A DNA stretch of 64,000 nucleotides from Spirometra erinaceieuropaei (GCA_902702965.1 CACRXP010000008.1:329699-393698), one strand, 5' to 3'. Positions 28,744 to 38,640 are shown, counted from the first letter of the stretch. The notes: generated by a model from the letters alone, not told the origin. A program made the numbers and translations.

Positions 28744-30255
28744 AAGGAGGGCGCTCCTTTCCGGCCCATTGTTTCGCTCAAAGGCACTCTAACGTACGGA
28801 CTGGCAAGATGGCTGTTTCGGCGCCTCAAATTTCTGACCGCTGATTCGGATACCACGGTCTGTTCGTCAACGCAATTCCTGGAGAAGCTTAAAGGAGTAA
28901 GTCTCTTGCCCAATGAGGTCATGGTATCTTTTGATGTCACGTCCCTCTTTACTTCTATCCCCCAGGATCTGGCAATCGAGACCGTCCAGCTACTCCTACG
29001 AAACAAATACGATGAAACGGAGAATCGTCTCGGACATGCTCAAGTCCTTCAGCTCCTAAAGTTCTGTCTCAGGACGTACTTCACGTTTGACGGAACAATC
29101 TACGAGCAAGTGAAGGGAACACCAATGGGCTCGCCGATTTCGGGATTCATCGCCGAGGCGGTGCTACAGCGGTTGGAGTCGCTGGTCTTCCAAAACCACA
29201 GACCGAAATTCTGGGCTCGGTATGTGGACGATACCTTCGTCGTCATCGAACGAGACCAGGTGCTAACGTTCAAAGAACGTCTCAACAGCGTCTTCCCGGA
29301 CATACAATTCACGATGGAGGAGGAAGAGAATAACCAGCTGGCATTCCTTGATGTCCTCGTCTGTCGCAAAGATTGTGGTGGCCTAAAGACCAAAGTGTTC
29401 AGAAAAGCAACGAACACGACGCAAATTCTGAACTTCAACAGTAACCACCCAATCTGCCACAAACGCAATTGCGTAAGAACGCTATTTCGGCGTGTTGAGA
29501 CGCACTGCAGTGAACCGGAAGACAAGGTTGCCGAATCCCAATATCTTCGACGGGTTTTCCGAGAAAACGGTTACCCGCGCAACTTCGTCAACCAGTGCCT
29601 GCGCAAACGAAACGAGCGACAAAATCGCGCCGACCCCAAATTCTGGCGAGCGATCCCGTACATCAAGAACGTCTCCGAGGCCGTTAGCCGCCTTCTTGCA
29701 CCACTTGGGGTTGGAGTTGCGCACAGACCGGAGGCCACCATGAGGCGTCAAGTGATGAAACCAAAAGATCCACTGCCACGGCAAGAAACATCTGGAGTCG
29801 TTTATCGGATCTGGTGCAGTTGCGGACAAAGCAACTACGTCGAAGAAACTGGAAGACTGCTCCGGACGCGAATCGCCGAACACGTGGCAGCTGTACGGAG
29901 AAATGACGCCAACTCTCAGGTCGCGGCCAATTCGACGAGACCCGGCCACACATTCAAGTTCGATGAGGCCGAAATTCTCGCGAGAGGGGATAATCGCGTG
30001 AGCCGCGAGTTGCTTGAGTCATGGTTCACGGGACCTCAGTCTATCAACAAGTGCAACGACAACCCCACTCCATATTCTGTTTTGAGGCATAGACTGGCCA
30101 AAGCAATTGACCACTCGAGGAGCGCGCAAGCACGTGAGCCAGATGGCCGAGCAATCATCACGCCAGCATCCAACACGGGTGATGAGATGTCAGCAATTAA
30201 CAACTTGCATGCCGGCCATCAAGCAATTAGCGCACCAGCGGGCAACAATCCTTGA
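28744..30255 (+). CDS. Penelope reverse transcriptase with GIY-YIG endonuclease (5'-truncated)
   Basis: One open frame of about 500 codons. Its upstream part, before the first usual start, reads GAPFRPIVSLKGTLTYGLA and LEKLKGVSLLP. RT motif A is VSFDVTSLFTSIP, motif B is GTPMGSPISG, and motif C is YVDD (29221-29232). A linker with HKRNCVRTLFRR is followed by the GIY-YIG domain, SGVVYRIWCSCG. The second motif reads NYVEETGR where copy 1 has NYVGETGR, so the conserved YIG-type glycine is changed to Glu. Downstream RTRIAEH and the WFTGPQSINK segment match copy 1. RT plus GIY-YIG is the defining architecture of Penelope-like retroelements. The start of the protein is missing and there is no native start codon, so it is probably inactive, although the frame has not yet collected stops. 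Confidence 0.93.
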   Translation, partial: KEGAPFRPIVSLKGTLTYGLARWLFRRLKFLTADSDTTVCSSTQFLEKLKGVSLLPNEVMVSFDVTSLFTSIPQDLAIETVQLLLRNKYDETENRLGHAQVLQLLKFCLRTYFTFDGTIYEQVKGTPMGSPISGFIAEAVLQRLESLVFQNHRPKFWARYVDDTFVVIERDQVLTFKERLNSVFPDIQFTMEEEENNQLAFLDVLVCRKDCGGLKTKVFRKATNTTQILNFNSNHPICHKRNCVRTLFRRVETHCSEPEDKVAESQYLRRVFRENGYPRNFVNQCLRKRNERQNRADPKFWRAIPYIKNVSEAVSRLLAPLGVGVAHRPEATMRRQVMKPKDPLPRQETSGVVYRIWCSCGQSNYVEETGRLLRTRIAEHVAAVRRNDANSQVAANSTRPGHTFKFDEAEILARGDNRVSRELLESWFTGPQSINKCNDNPTPYSVLRHRLAKAIDHSRSAQAREPDGRAIITPASNTGDEMSAINNLHAGHQAISAPAGNNP

Positions 30256-30355
30256 TGAAGGGAGCACGGTTAATTGCTGTAGGTATGCGGTAGCATGGCG
30301 ACCGCATCATATAAATACTGCGACTTCCTGTACACTAGCCACCCTCTTCTGCAAC

Positions 30356-30399
30356 CGTCTCTGATGATGGATTCAAGACAGAATCCGAAACGTCAGGCG
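30356..30399 (+). ncRNA. Hammerhead ribozyme-like motif in Penelope copy 2
   Basis: Plus strand: stem I CGTCT paired with AGGCG (five pairs including one G-U), core CTGATGA at 30361-30367, extra T, stem II GGATTC/GAATCC with loop AAGACA, core GAA, loopless ACGT stem III, and presumed cleavage after GTC at 30394. The stems are kept relative to copy 1 while the stem II loop sequence differs, as expected for a structural RNA. Two copies cannot prove selection. Confidence 0.75.
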
Positions 30400-30437
30400 A
30401 ATAAAGCCATTGTTCCAGCGATCGCTTCTTCTTCTGA

Positions 30438-30920
30438 TCAAAGTGTAAGGTCTTGCGAGCCGGATGCCAACATCGTTTGGACATCTGCAAGCAGCCGCTC
30501 TAGAAACATATCTTTAACGAGTTTCTCGTCGACCTGCATGTCGCCTAAGAGAGTACGCACTCGTCGGAGAAGTTCTGAGGGCTTTCGGTCGCCCAGTGAT
30601 TCCTCCTTGATCAACTGGTGGTAGCGTTGTCGGTCAGTTACATTATTGAGACGAAGGATTTCCGCCTTCAGAGCAGAATAGGGAGCGTCTGCAGGGGGTT
30701 TCACTAACAAGGGTTGAACTTGTGAGATAATATTGGCAGGGAGAAGCTCCACAAGTTTGTGGTATTTCGACAACTCCTTCGTAATGTTGGCGGAGTAAAA
30801 GGCTGACTCAATGCGGATAAAATAAAGTTCAGTGGCGTGTTACCAGAAATCAGGCAAAGTGAAATGGACGGCATGAACAGACTCGGCAGGAACGTCAGGT
30901 TGTTGAGTTGAGGAAGACAT
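30438..30920 (-). pseudogene. Gypsy gag, interrupted by a stop codon
   Basis: The minus-strand frame starts at the ATG at 30918-30920 (MSSSTQQPDVPAESVHAVHF) and has an in-frame TAA after LPDFW. It continues in frame as HATELYFIRIESAFYSANI and KYHKLVELLPANIISQV, then ADAPYSALKAEIL and the capsid-like ESLGDRKPSELLRRVRTLLG and KDMFLERL, ending at 30438. This pattern (YHKLV..LP, E.LGDRKPSQLLR, FL.RLP..V) is typical of gag of flatworm and other invertebrate Gypsy elements. No zinc knuckle is seen: the frame stops right at the Penelope 3' junction, so the C-terminus is lost. Confidence 0.82.
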
Positions 30921-31056
30921 AATAAGCAAAATATTGGTAGCACAATATCGTGAAAAGGTTAGCGGGAAATGTAAATGAACTAAAATTTAGCAAATAGATA
31001 CAGGACGTTAAATGTTATTAAATGTTACAGAAGGAAAGAACTTAAGTCTGCGCTAA

Positions 31057-31071
31057 CGTCGGGAGTCACCA
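31057..31071 (-). promoter_or_regulatory. Primer-binding site of the Gypsy element
   Basis: The minus strand reads TGGTGACTCCCGACG, one nt inside the 5' LTR. The plus strand is CGTCGGGAGTCACCA, resembling a tRNA 3' end with CCA. Which tRNA primes it I cannot say. Confidence 0.8.
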
Positions 31072-31072
31072 A

Positions 31073-31319
31073 TGACGTAAGTTATGTAGTTCCCGCGAAC
31101 TAACGAACTACGGCTTACTAACCTCATAAACGGAGAGAGGTAAGGAAGGCCAGTAAGTGAATAAAGTTAATATTCAAAATGTTCATCGACCTGACCAGAG
31201 AGCATGCAAGCGGCGCGAAGCTTACAAGCGGCGGAGTACTCGTCACGTTAAAACAAATGCTACAGTAAAACAAACGTGACAAACTTGTCAAAGGTCAAGC
31301 AGTCAAGTACTTCAGCACA
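31073..31319 (-). repeat. Gypsy 5' LTR (element orientation)
   Basis: 247-bp partner of 27292-27538, with the same TG...CA ends. It is followed on the outside by the CCCA duplication at 31320-31323. Confidence 0.95.
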
Positions 31320-31323
31320 CCCA

Positions 31324-31706
31324 TATGTGGTCCAAATGAACTGAGCCAGACTGTGAGATCGGTGCGTTCCGAACTCGCCGTTGGGAAACTGAACGACCCT
31401 GGCGAAGGGGGGCATCGCAATGATGGCCGTTGGCAATAACTTCACTTCGGCGGAATTCTTGCCAAAAGTTGTTTTTTCATCGTGTCGGTAGGTGCCGTCT
31501 GTTTTTTTGTGGTTAACGTGACAAGTTGGCTCCATTTCACCAATTTCAGCATCGATTTTGGTCCATACACGTGACTTTTTTCCACGGTTCTCATTATAAC
31601 CACACCAGACTAGAAGTTCTGTAGGTAATGGAGCACATGTCTGAGGCTTCGAGGTGGGACAGTCAAGTGGCTGTTCCATAACATGCAAAGCCGTCCGTAA
31701 GCTCAA
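31324..31706 (-). CDS. Unknown open reading frame interrupted by the Gypsy insertion
   Basis: A minus-strand frame of more than 120 codons runs from 31706 into the right LTR. Words visible are SKPQTCAPLPTELLVWCGYN, WTKIDAEIGEMEPTCHVNHK and FARVVQFPNGEFGTHRSHS. I do not recognise the family. There is no clear start, signal peptide or repeat. The Gypsy TSD lies at its edge, so if it was a gene or exon, the insertion cut it. It could also be a chance frame or part of an unknown repeat. Confidence 0.3.
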
Positions 31707-32750
31707 CCGATTTTGACGGATCGCGAGGAGCGAGAAATCTAGTAGAGCATTTACTAACCATCCCAGCTTGTAATGTCCTTTTTACTTGTAACATGAGGTC
31801 TCGGAATGTCAGCAGTCTTATGCGTCGACCGGCATGGCCTTGGGGCCTAATAAAACGCGAACGGCCTCCGAATTTGGCTGCATTTCGGTGGTTTCACAGA
31901 CGATGCACAATCTACATAACATTACATTTCTATTATCAGGGACGTATTGCCCTCTACAAGACTAACCTATCAAAGTCAAAGACCCTAATTACACCTATAA
32001 TGATGACATCTGTTGAATAACCTGCGATTCCGTTATGAGGTCTGACAAAGTTGCGATCCCTGTGGATATCTAAGCGACCACCAAGGACGCAATACTGGAG
32101 TCCTCTGAATCCGAATAGGGCCAAACCTTGCGGTTGAGTTCTGCATAGTTCAGCCCTGCTTGTGACATGGGTCTTAGGGCAGGGGCAACTGAGACACCTT
32201 TCACCGGTAATCTGATGTTTAAGGGCGGTCCGTACATCGTATGGTGAGGCGGAAGATCTCAGGATTATAGGTTTTACAATAAGAAGATGAACGATGACAA
32301 TTGCCGAAATCAGAGGGATTCTCCTTTGCTCGATGCTTTGTTCGTTGCTTTTTATGGCACTAAATGCAACTGGTTTATTAACTTAAACGCCTGTTTCACG
32401 ACTCCATTGTAATGCTCAAAAATCCATGAAAATGAATGCAACGTTGGCGTTCCGCGAAGAAGTGGGTTGTTAATTGGAAACCGAAACAATCCAAGTAGTC
32501 TACAAGAAGGTATATTTAACTATCCTAGATGTGAAACCCACTTCTTCCAGGCAAGAGAACACTCTGAGGTTTCAAGGCAATGTTCCTCTAAAACTGGCGG
32601 CACTGTAGATACGCTGAATCCAAACAGGTGCCAGATTGTCTCATGACGCGCGTGAATCAGAGTACGCAGAGTCCATGCCAGAAGGGGCTCACCGATCACG
32701 TTAAGGGACACAGTCGTCCCGTTGTATCCTGAGGCCCAGTCTCGAGCTCC
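31707..32750. other. Unassigned sequence
   Basis: Only short frames on both strands; nothing I can assign to a gene, RNA or known repeat family. Confidence 0.45.
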
Positions 32751-32757
32751 ACTAGTT

Positions 32758-32915
32758 GCCGCTCAGCGGCCAATATTATAGGCGGAATAACACTACCGAT
32801 AAAGAAAAGGGCCTTAGACTTCTAGCCAGTTGGTTCGAGCCTCAGGGACTGAAAAAAACCATGGGATTGTGTAAGTCTGGCTGATGACGGCTAGTAGGCC
32901 AGAAATAGTCATTCA
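32758..32915 (+). repeat. tRNA-like inverted-arm element, degraded copy
   Basis: Carries the left arm (CAGCGGCC, ATATTATAGGCGGAATAACA, CTACCGATAAAG) as at 46541-46575, then a decayed tRNA-like core with the B-box-like GGTTCGAGCC (32831-32841). The body word GGCTGATGACGGCTAGTAGG with CCAGAAAT matches the bodies at 46151-46435 and 46457-46740. Confidence 0.65.
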
Positions 32916-33919
32916 AGGCTCCCGCGTCTTCTTCCGTAATGCTATTGTGCTGCCGCGCATGCGGCAGAGGGGAGAGTGGTGGCAGAGCCAGAAGTATGTT
33001 CCACGCCGCCACCGTCACTGTGTAGCGGTACAGCAATGAGAATGTGTAGAGTCTGTGAGCTACAAGTATTAAGTCAAATCCCAGATTGGAAGGAGAAGAC
33101 AGATGGCACCAGAATGAGGGCTTTATTGTGCACAGAACCCAGAGTTGTCCTTTCAGGCGGCGAAGCCAAAGCAGGTGTTGACTGCGTCTAGTCATGCCTG
33201 AGAGTCCCTGAGATAGTGGTGGCAGCCGCTTTTATAGGCTCTCGGGCCAAGCTCAAGTGGTGTCCAATCAATGTGTATTGCATTCGCTGAGGGGTAGTGT
33301 CGCAGTGGCGTAGGTTACAGTTGCAGGGGGGAGGTGCGCTTAAGTGGCCGCATGGGCAGCTGCGGCTGTGAGGACGCAGGTTTGCCCGAACTGTTGGTCG
33401 TGTAACTTCAGGCCAGCGCGTCTGGAACGGCTCACTGCAAAAGGGTGGATAACCTTGAGTCAGCGAGGCCTTGAACAATGACGCCAGACCGGTCATGATG
33501 GCTGTCCGCTACAACTGCACCCAATACCGGAATCAGGTGGCTGACAGGCTCGGACAGCGGACAGGTGCATGGCAGAGGTCGGAGAGAATAAGAATGCATT
33601 TGGGGAAACCATTGCCACGGCACATCAACGCGTCCCTCAACAAAAAACAACCCTGTGCACTGAAAGTCGCGGCGTGGAAGGCCGCCCACTGATAGGATAA
33701 CTCGGTTTTCTCAGGACAGAGTCAGATTCATCGGTCCCTTCTGAGTATGGCCTTTGTATATGACACTCGCACTCAGAGGAGATCCAAGTTTTTCTCTCCT
33801 TGTTACAGAAAACCCGGTTCACCGTGCCTGGGTCAAGTCACGTGCGCACGCGTAGACGGGCTTTTTAACTTTGTTAACCACTGGCCCGGAGTTTGCCTCC
33901 GGTCGTTTGAACACTGTAC

Positions 33920-34090
33920 AGCCACCGGAGCCAAGTGAACGGGGAAAAGTAGAGTGAAGTTGGTGCTTCGCAAGTCTGTCCTACCATAAACTAATTCACG
34001 CGCAAGTCACAGCTGCCAATTTTATTCCGCGAGGCACACGGTAGAAACTGTCGTTCACGACATTCGAACTGTTGTGCATACATCCGTCCG
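33920..34090 (+). repeat. Dispersed repeat family D, diverged copy
   Basis: Shares with 1097-1243 and the reverse of 21553-21720 the words AAGTAGAGTG, GCAAGTCTGTC, AAACTAATTCACGCGCAAGT and the end block CACACGGTAGAAACTGTCG ... CGAACTGTTG. The divergence suggests an old copy. Confidence 0.55.
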
Positions 34091-34889
34091 CCCTCAAAAT
34101 AGGCACAAACGGAGTCGCCAGTTCCGATTTTTATGAAACCAACTGGGACACGGTAGTTCTAGAAGGCGATGCAATGTTTACTTTTGAGGCCAATACAGAA
34201 TATAGCGACGAGTCCTAAGGAATTTCGGGTGACTGTCTACCCCTGGTCCACGGCTGTGCGTTTGGGTCCTCGGTTAGAGTGATCGCGTGGCCGGTTGGCG
34301 TGAACGGGATCTAAGGAAGTACTCACAGTCTAATTAATGTCCAGTAGATTTTGACCATGTACTCAGCCGGAAGGGAGCTCAGTAGGCCGTCTTGCTGCGA
34401 CCCCGTAGTCACACATAATTCTCCTGCAAGTACTGAAACACGGCTTTGATGGAGACAAGGCTGTAATGCGGGTCTAGCACTAGACATTACCCCCACAGCG
34501 TGCCACACCAACACGGGGCCCAGATCAGGGTACCGCACGCGTTAACTAGGCTGTGCAGTCCGCGTATTTCATAACAAATGTCCCACATGATAACACACCT
34601 GGCCGCAGGCCAGCGCCCCACCAGCCACTGAATCCAATCCCCGCATTAAATGACTGCCTGTCTCAGGCAGTGGGCTGGTGCCTGTGGAGGGCAAGTGACG
34701 TCGACCCTGGGAACTCCGTTTCCGCGGCTTTTTCTGAAATTGGACTCTGTGGGACTCTCGCTCAGATGGGATCCGAATCGAACACTTCATGTCTCAGTGA
34801 AAACCTGGTCCATCGCGCATATGTGGGCTGTTTAGCCTCGTCAAGCACTGCGCCCAATCCCGTCTACGGTCGTCATGACTCAGTCTTGT

Positions 34890-35040
34890 TACGGGGCACA
34901 GGAGGATGGGGGAGGAGGGTGTGGCAGATGCTGTACAGATCTGCGGTCACCGAAGGCTAATTCATGCGTAAGCCATTGTCCCTAGTTCCACCTAGTCGTG
35001 GCGCACACGGTGGAAATTGTTGTTTGCGACGGGCACACAA
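34890..35040 (+). repeat. Dispersed repeat family D, diverged copy
   Basis: Matches other copies in GGCACAGGAGG, GGAGGAGGGTGTGGCAGATG, CTAATTCATGCGTAAG and CGCACACGGTGGAAATTG. The preceding 34560-34890 may be a further part of the same family, but I cannot fix its edge. Confidence 0.55.
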
Positions 35041-35044
35041 CGAA

Positions 35045-36460
35045 GACGTTGAGCCGCGAAGGCTCTGCACCGAGCATATCGACAGAAAGTCGACCGAATT
35101 TTCGACTAGAATGCTGCAGTTTGTGCATGTTCGAGGAATGGGCTGCTACCCAGTGTACATAGAACAGGCTAAGAAACAAGGGTGAAACAATCCGACACGG
35201 TGTGAACCAGTGGTTACCGATGGCTACATATACAGAGTAGGGGGCAGAGGGAAGGGAGCGAAAAAGTTGTACAGGTTTACAGTCCAAAAAAGTCAACAAA
35301 AACAATCGTCAAGTGAAGTGACAAAGGAGTGAGACAGGTGGAGGGGCTAGATTGGGACGTTCAGATGCTGATGGGCTAAAGTAAAAAAAGAGAACAACGG
35401 CGATCGGTAGGACTTCGCATACTTAAACGTTGGGATCAACTAAGCCTTCGTTGTGGCGAAACCGAGGGAGAAGTAAAGCGGCGAGAACGAGTCCAGGTGC
35501 TTGTGAAGTGAGCTCGCGCTAGGGGGAGAGAGATACCAAGTTGGCAAGTGTGGGGAAAGCATAGACTGCAAATACACACGCAGGTAACAGGGGTGAGTAG
35601 TCCTCAGAAGATGAGATCAGCAATGGTTTAAAGGAAAATTAGAACAACTATTTATAGTAGTAATAATAATCGAACCACTTTTGTTACCCATCAAAAATGA
35701 ATTCGATCGTCTGAAAATATTTTTTGAACAACAATTACACAGGCTGATTTGGAAATTTGAGTTACGATGCTCTGCGAGGCATAAAACACAAACGGTTGAT
35801 AGGATTTCTTTAGAATATTAAGGCTCAAACAGCCTACCGGTCGGACAGGAAGTACCCTACAAGAGCGTCTTCAAAGGCTGCCAAGATCGGCTTCAAAAAT
35901 GCTACTCATATATCGCCAATAAAACGTTCCCCACCGCCCTTCAAAATAAGTCCTGTCTGTACCGACAAATGCACAAAATCAATTACGGCAGCCAGTTTGT
36001 ATTTCAAACATCAAATATGGGGAGGAACAAAAAAAGGATGTAGTTAAAATCTTTATTCCAAAAAACACCTCAACAGATTCCAGTTCAACGCCTCATAATT
36101 GGCCATTCTTAGGATTTGTGCTGCCGAATTCACATAAAAGACCAATATGCGTCATAGCTCATTCGCACATTCTGGGGCAATTAGAGCAGTCACACTGTCT
36201 AATTAAAACATTTCAATCCGACTAACCGGAGCCCACAATGATATCACACCAGAATCTACTAAGGAAAGTATTTTGAGTATTACAGAAAGGAAGGGCTTGT
36301 CAGCAGGTCAGGGTTTAGAGACCTACTAGAGTCAGAGGAAATAGGGGCAGTACGAGCAATATCGGCACAATAAGCACCACCTCGCACGTCCGACAACTCT
36401 CTTATTTCCCACACTACCAGTTCCCCAGCACCCGACTCAGCGGCTCCCAGCCTATCCTGA
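35045..36460. other. Unassigned purine-rich then AT-rich stretch
   Basis: No supported gene. One short minus-strand frame (34982-35305) is hydrophobic at one end but has no family resemblance. Confidence 0.45.
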
Positions 36461-36464
36461 CTAC

Positions 36465-36611
36465 ATTTACGCCACGTATGCGGGTCACACATCTGCCTGG
36501 TTGACCACATGCGAATCTACTAAAAAGAACCTGGCGAAGCAGCGTCGGAAGCAGCAACAGACATCTGTCGCCATCACCTCAACTGCCCGAACTGCCCACG
36601 CACATTCAGCC
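36465..36611 (+). mobile_element. RTE-like zinc-finger sequence running into an assembly gap
   Basis: One plus-strand frame reads a decayed C2H2 unit (HVCGSHICLVDHMRIY), a stop, then KEPGEAASEAATDI. A second finger start (HHLNCPNCPRTFS) is cut off by the run of N at 36612. It resembles the finger region of the RTE-like element at 22290-24780 (CPHCNRAFT ... GEPLRGAPTYT). The rest of the element is presumably inside or beyond the gap. Confidence 0.6.
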
Positions 36612-37057
36612 NNNNNNNNNNNNNNNNNNNNNNNNNNNNNNNNNNNNNNNNNNNNNNNNNNNNNNNNNNNNNNNNNNNNNNNNNNNNNNNNNNNNNNNNN
36701 NNNNNNNNNNNNNNNNNNNNNNNNNNNNNNNNNNNNNNNNNNNNNNNNNNNNNNNNNNNNNNNNNNNNNNNNNNNNNNNNNNNNNNNNNNNNNNNNNNNN
36801 NNNNNNNNNNNNNNNNNNNNNNNNNNNNNNNNNNNNNNNNNNNNNNNNNNNNNNNNNNNNNNNNNNNNNNNNNNNNNNNNNNNNNNNNNNNNNNNNNNNN
36901 NNNNNNNNNNNNNNNNNNNNNNNNNNNNNNNNNNNNNNNNNNNNNNNNNNNNNNNNNNNNNNNNNNNNNNNNNNNNNNNNNNNNNNNNNNNNNNNNNNNN
37001 NNNNNNNNNNNNNNNNNNNNNNNNNNNNNNNNNNNNNNNNNNNNNNNNNNNNNNNNN
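36612..37057. other. Assembly gap (446 N)
   Basis: Unbroken run of N. Reading frames that appear to span it are artefacts of unknown bases. Confidence 1.
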
Positions 37058-38640
37058 AAGTCGCGGATGCCATACGAAAGCTATGCAAAAATAAGGCACC
37101 CGGAGAGGACGGTATATCCGCTGAAATCTTCAAGTCTTGTGTCGACACTCTGGCGCCCTGGCCCAATAAGGTTACTGAACGAGCGCGGAGAGACGAGGTT
37201 GTTGCTGATGACTGGGGCCTCGGAATCCTTGTACCTATCCTCAAGAAGGGAGATAAGACAAGATGCAAGAACTACCGCTGCATAAGCCGCATCGATGTTG
37301 CTGCGAAGACCTAAGCTATTGTCCTACTCAAGCGATCCCGGCTGTGCGTGACTCAAGGACGAGGCCCAGCCAAGCCGAATTTCCTGCTGGACGTGGATGC
37401 ACAGACCAGATATTCACGCTGAGACGCATTCTCGAATCTCGCCATATCTAACAACAACCGACAGCTGCATGCTTTGTTGACGTTGCCGTCGCGTTCGATT
37501 CCGTCCATCGTGAGTCCCTGTGGCGAATAATGGCGTTAGATGGTGTACCGGCATAAATCATCGCCATGATCAAGGCCTACTATTGCTCCACTACTGCGAG
37601 AGTCCTAGTCTTTTCCAACCGTTCGGTATTCGATCTGGCGTTTGACAAAGCTGTGTCCTGTAACCCATTCCGTTCAACTACTCTACTGAATGGATTCTGG
37701 GTATGGCCCTACACGAAGGTGACAGTGCTGAGTTTGCACCCCGATACCGACTGGCTGATCTCGACTATGGCGATGATGTCGCCTTACTTACTTCAACTTT
37801 TGGTGATCTGCAGTCTATGGTTTCACGGGTGAACGAGATAGCTAAATCGATCGGTTTATCCATAAACGCGGGGAAGACTACAGTGTTTTCAAGCTGCATC
37901 CATGACCAGGAGAGGGCACCCCTCGGGATTGATGGCTGTCAACTTGAAGAAGTGGACAGTTTTAAATACCTCAGTGCGAGGCTGCTGCCTAATGGATAGA
38001 GTAAGGATGACATCGTCTCCCGAATTGATGCTGTCCGCTGGGTTCTCTCAAGCCTTCGAAAATGCCTATGGATACGACGTGACCCCTCCATCGCCACCAA
38101 GATTCGCGTGTACCGTGCAGCTGTCCTGGCTGTCCTTCTGTATGGTAGTGAATGCTGGGCTTTGGGTGTGGAGGACGAGCGAAAAGTGAAGGTATTTGAC
38201 CACCACTGCTTGAGGACCACCCTTCGAGTGAAGTACACCGACTTCGTCTCAAATGAGACAGTCCGCACTCGCTGCGGCAACATCGCTCGGATTACCCAGG
38301 CCATCTAGGAAAGACGGCTGAGGTGGTTCGGGCATTTTATTCATCGTCCACTTCAAGGGTTCAGTCTTACTGCCCTCTTTCCGGCACCGTTACGCCATTG
38401 GAGGCGTCGGAGAGGGGGTCAGCTCAAAACCTGGCTCGAAACAGTTCTTCAAGACATGGAGGTGGTTCTTGGACCTTCGGTTTTCGATCTCCGTCGTTAG
38501 CGAAGAGAATGGGTTGAGATGTCCAGATCTGCTGCCGCGGATCGTCATGCGTGGAGAGGTACAGTTCGTGACATCATCGAGGCCGGCTAGATCAGGCATG
38601 ATCGCCGCCGTACCAAGTACACGTAAGTACAGGGAGGTTC
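37058..38640 (+). mobile_element. RTE-like LINE (family Y) copy 1, pseudogene
   Basis: Plus-strand RT of a second RTE-like family. It opens at the gap with VADAIRKLCKNKAPGEDGIS and AEIFKSCVDTLAP, then WGLGILVPILKKGDKTRCKN. Frameshifted pieces include CTDQIFTLRRILESRH and RESLWRIMALDGVPA. An open frame from 37703 carries RLADLDYGDDVALLTS, where motif C reads YGDD rather than the usual YADD (37766-37777). It continues with GKTTVFSSC, GIDGCQLEEVDSFKYL and a C-terminal region with LYGSECWALGVEDERK and FDHHCLRTTLRVKYTDFVSN, up to about 38640. It has many stops and frameshifts. The reverse-orientation partner lies at 42090-43400. Confidence 0.88.

Larger units (their letters stand above)
28743..30434 (+). 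mobile_element. Penelope-like element copy 2, nested in the Gypsy element
   Basis: Plus-strand Penelope copy inserted in opposite orientation within the Gypsy interior. Homology with the Gypsy integrase stops at about 28742, and Penelope RT coding starts at once (GAPFRPIVSLKG). Its 3' tail after the stop at 30255 matches that of copy 1 (1340-1500) up to about 30434, ending near GCGATCG plus a CTTCTTC stretch. It carries the hammerhead-like motif at 30356-30399. No clear target-site duplication is visible, which fits loss of Gypsy sequence at the insertion. It is 5'-truncated within the early RT. Confidence 0.9.
27292..31319 (-). mobile_element. Gypsy-type LTR retrotransposon with nested Penelope insertion
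   Basis: 4,028 bp bounded by two 247-bp LTRs that differ at 5 positions by my count (about 98 percent identity). The LTRs begin TG and end CA. A 4-bp CCCA duplication flanks the element (27288-27291 and 31320-31323). On the minus strand the order is 5' LTR, primer-binding site (31057-31071), gag (30920-30438), then a Penelope copy in opposite orientation (28743-30434), integrase (28742-27596), polypurine tract (27542-27550) and 3' LTR. The order LTR-gag-...-IN-LTR is that of Gypsy/Metaviridae. Protease, reverse transcriptase and RNase H, normally about 2 kb between gag and integrase, are absent and the Penelope copy sits in their place. With a stop in gag and a frameshift in integrase, it cannot be autonomous. 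Confidence 0.93.

Noticed and set aside
28727..30450. Target-site duplication around Penelope copy 2 (shared GATC words)
   Set aside because: Only four bases match near the junctions, too short and not adjacent to both ends.
36485..37268. Long open frames of 197-220 codons on both strands spanning 36.5-37.3 kb
   Set aside because: They consist mostly of unknown residues from the run of N, so they are artefacts.
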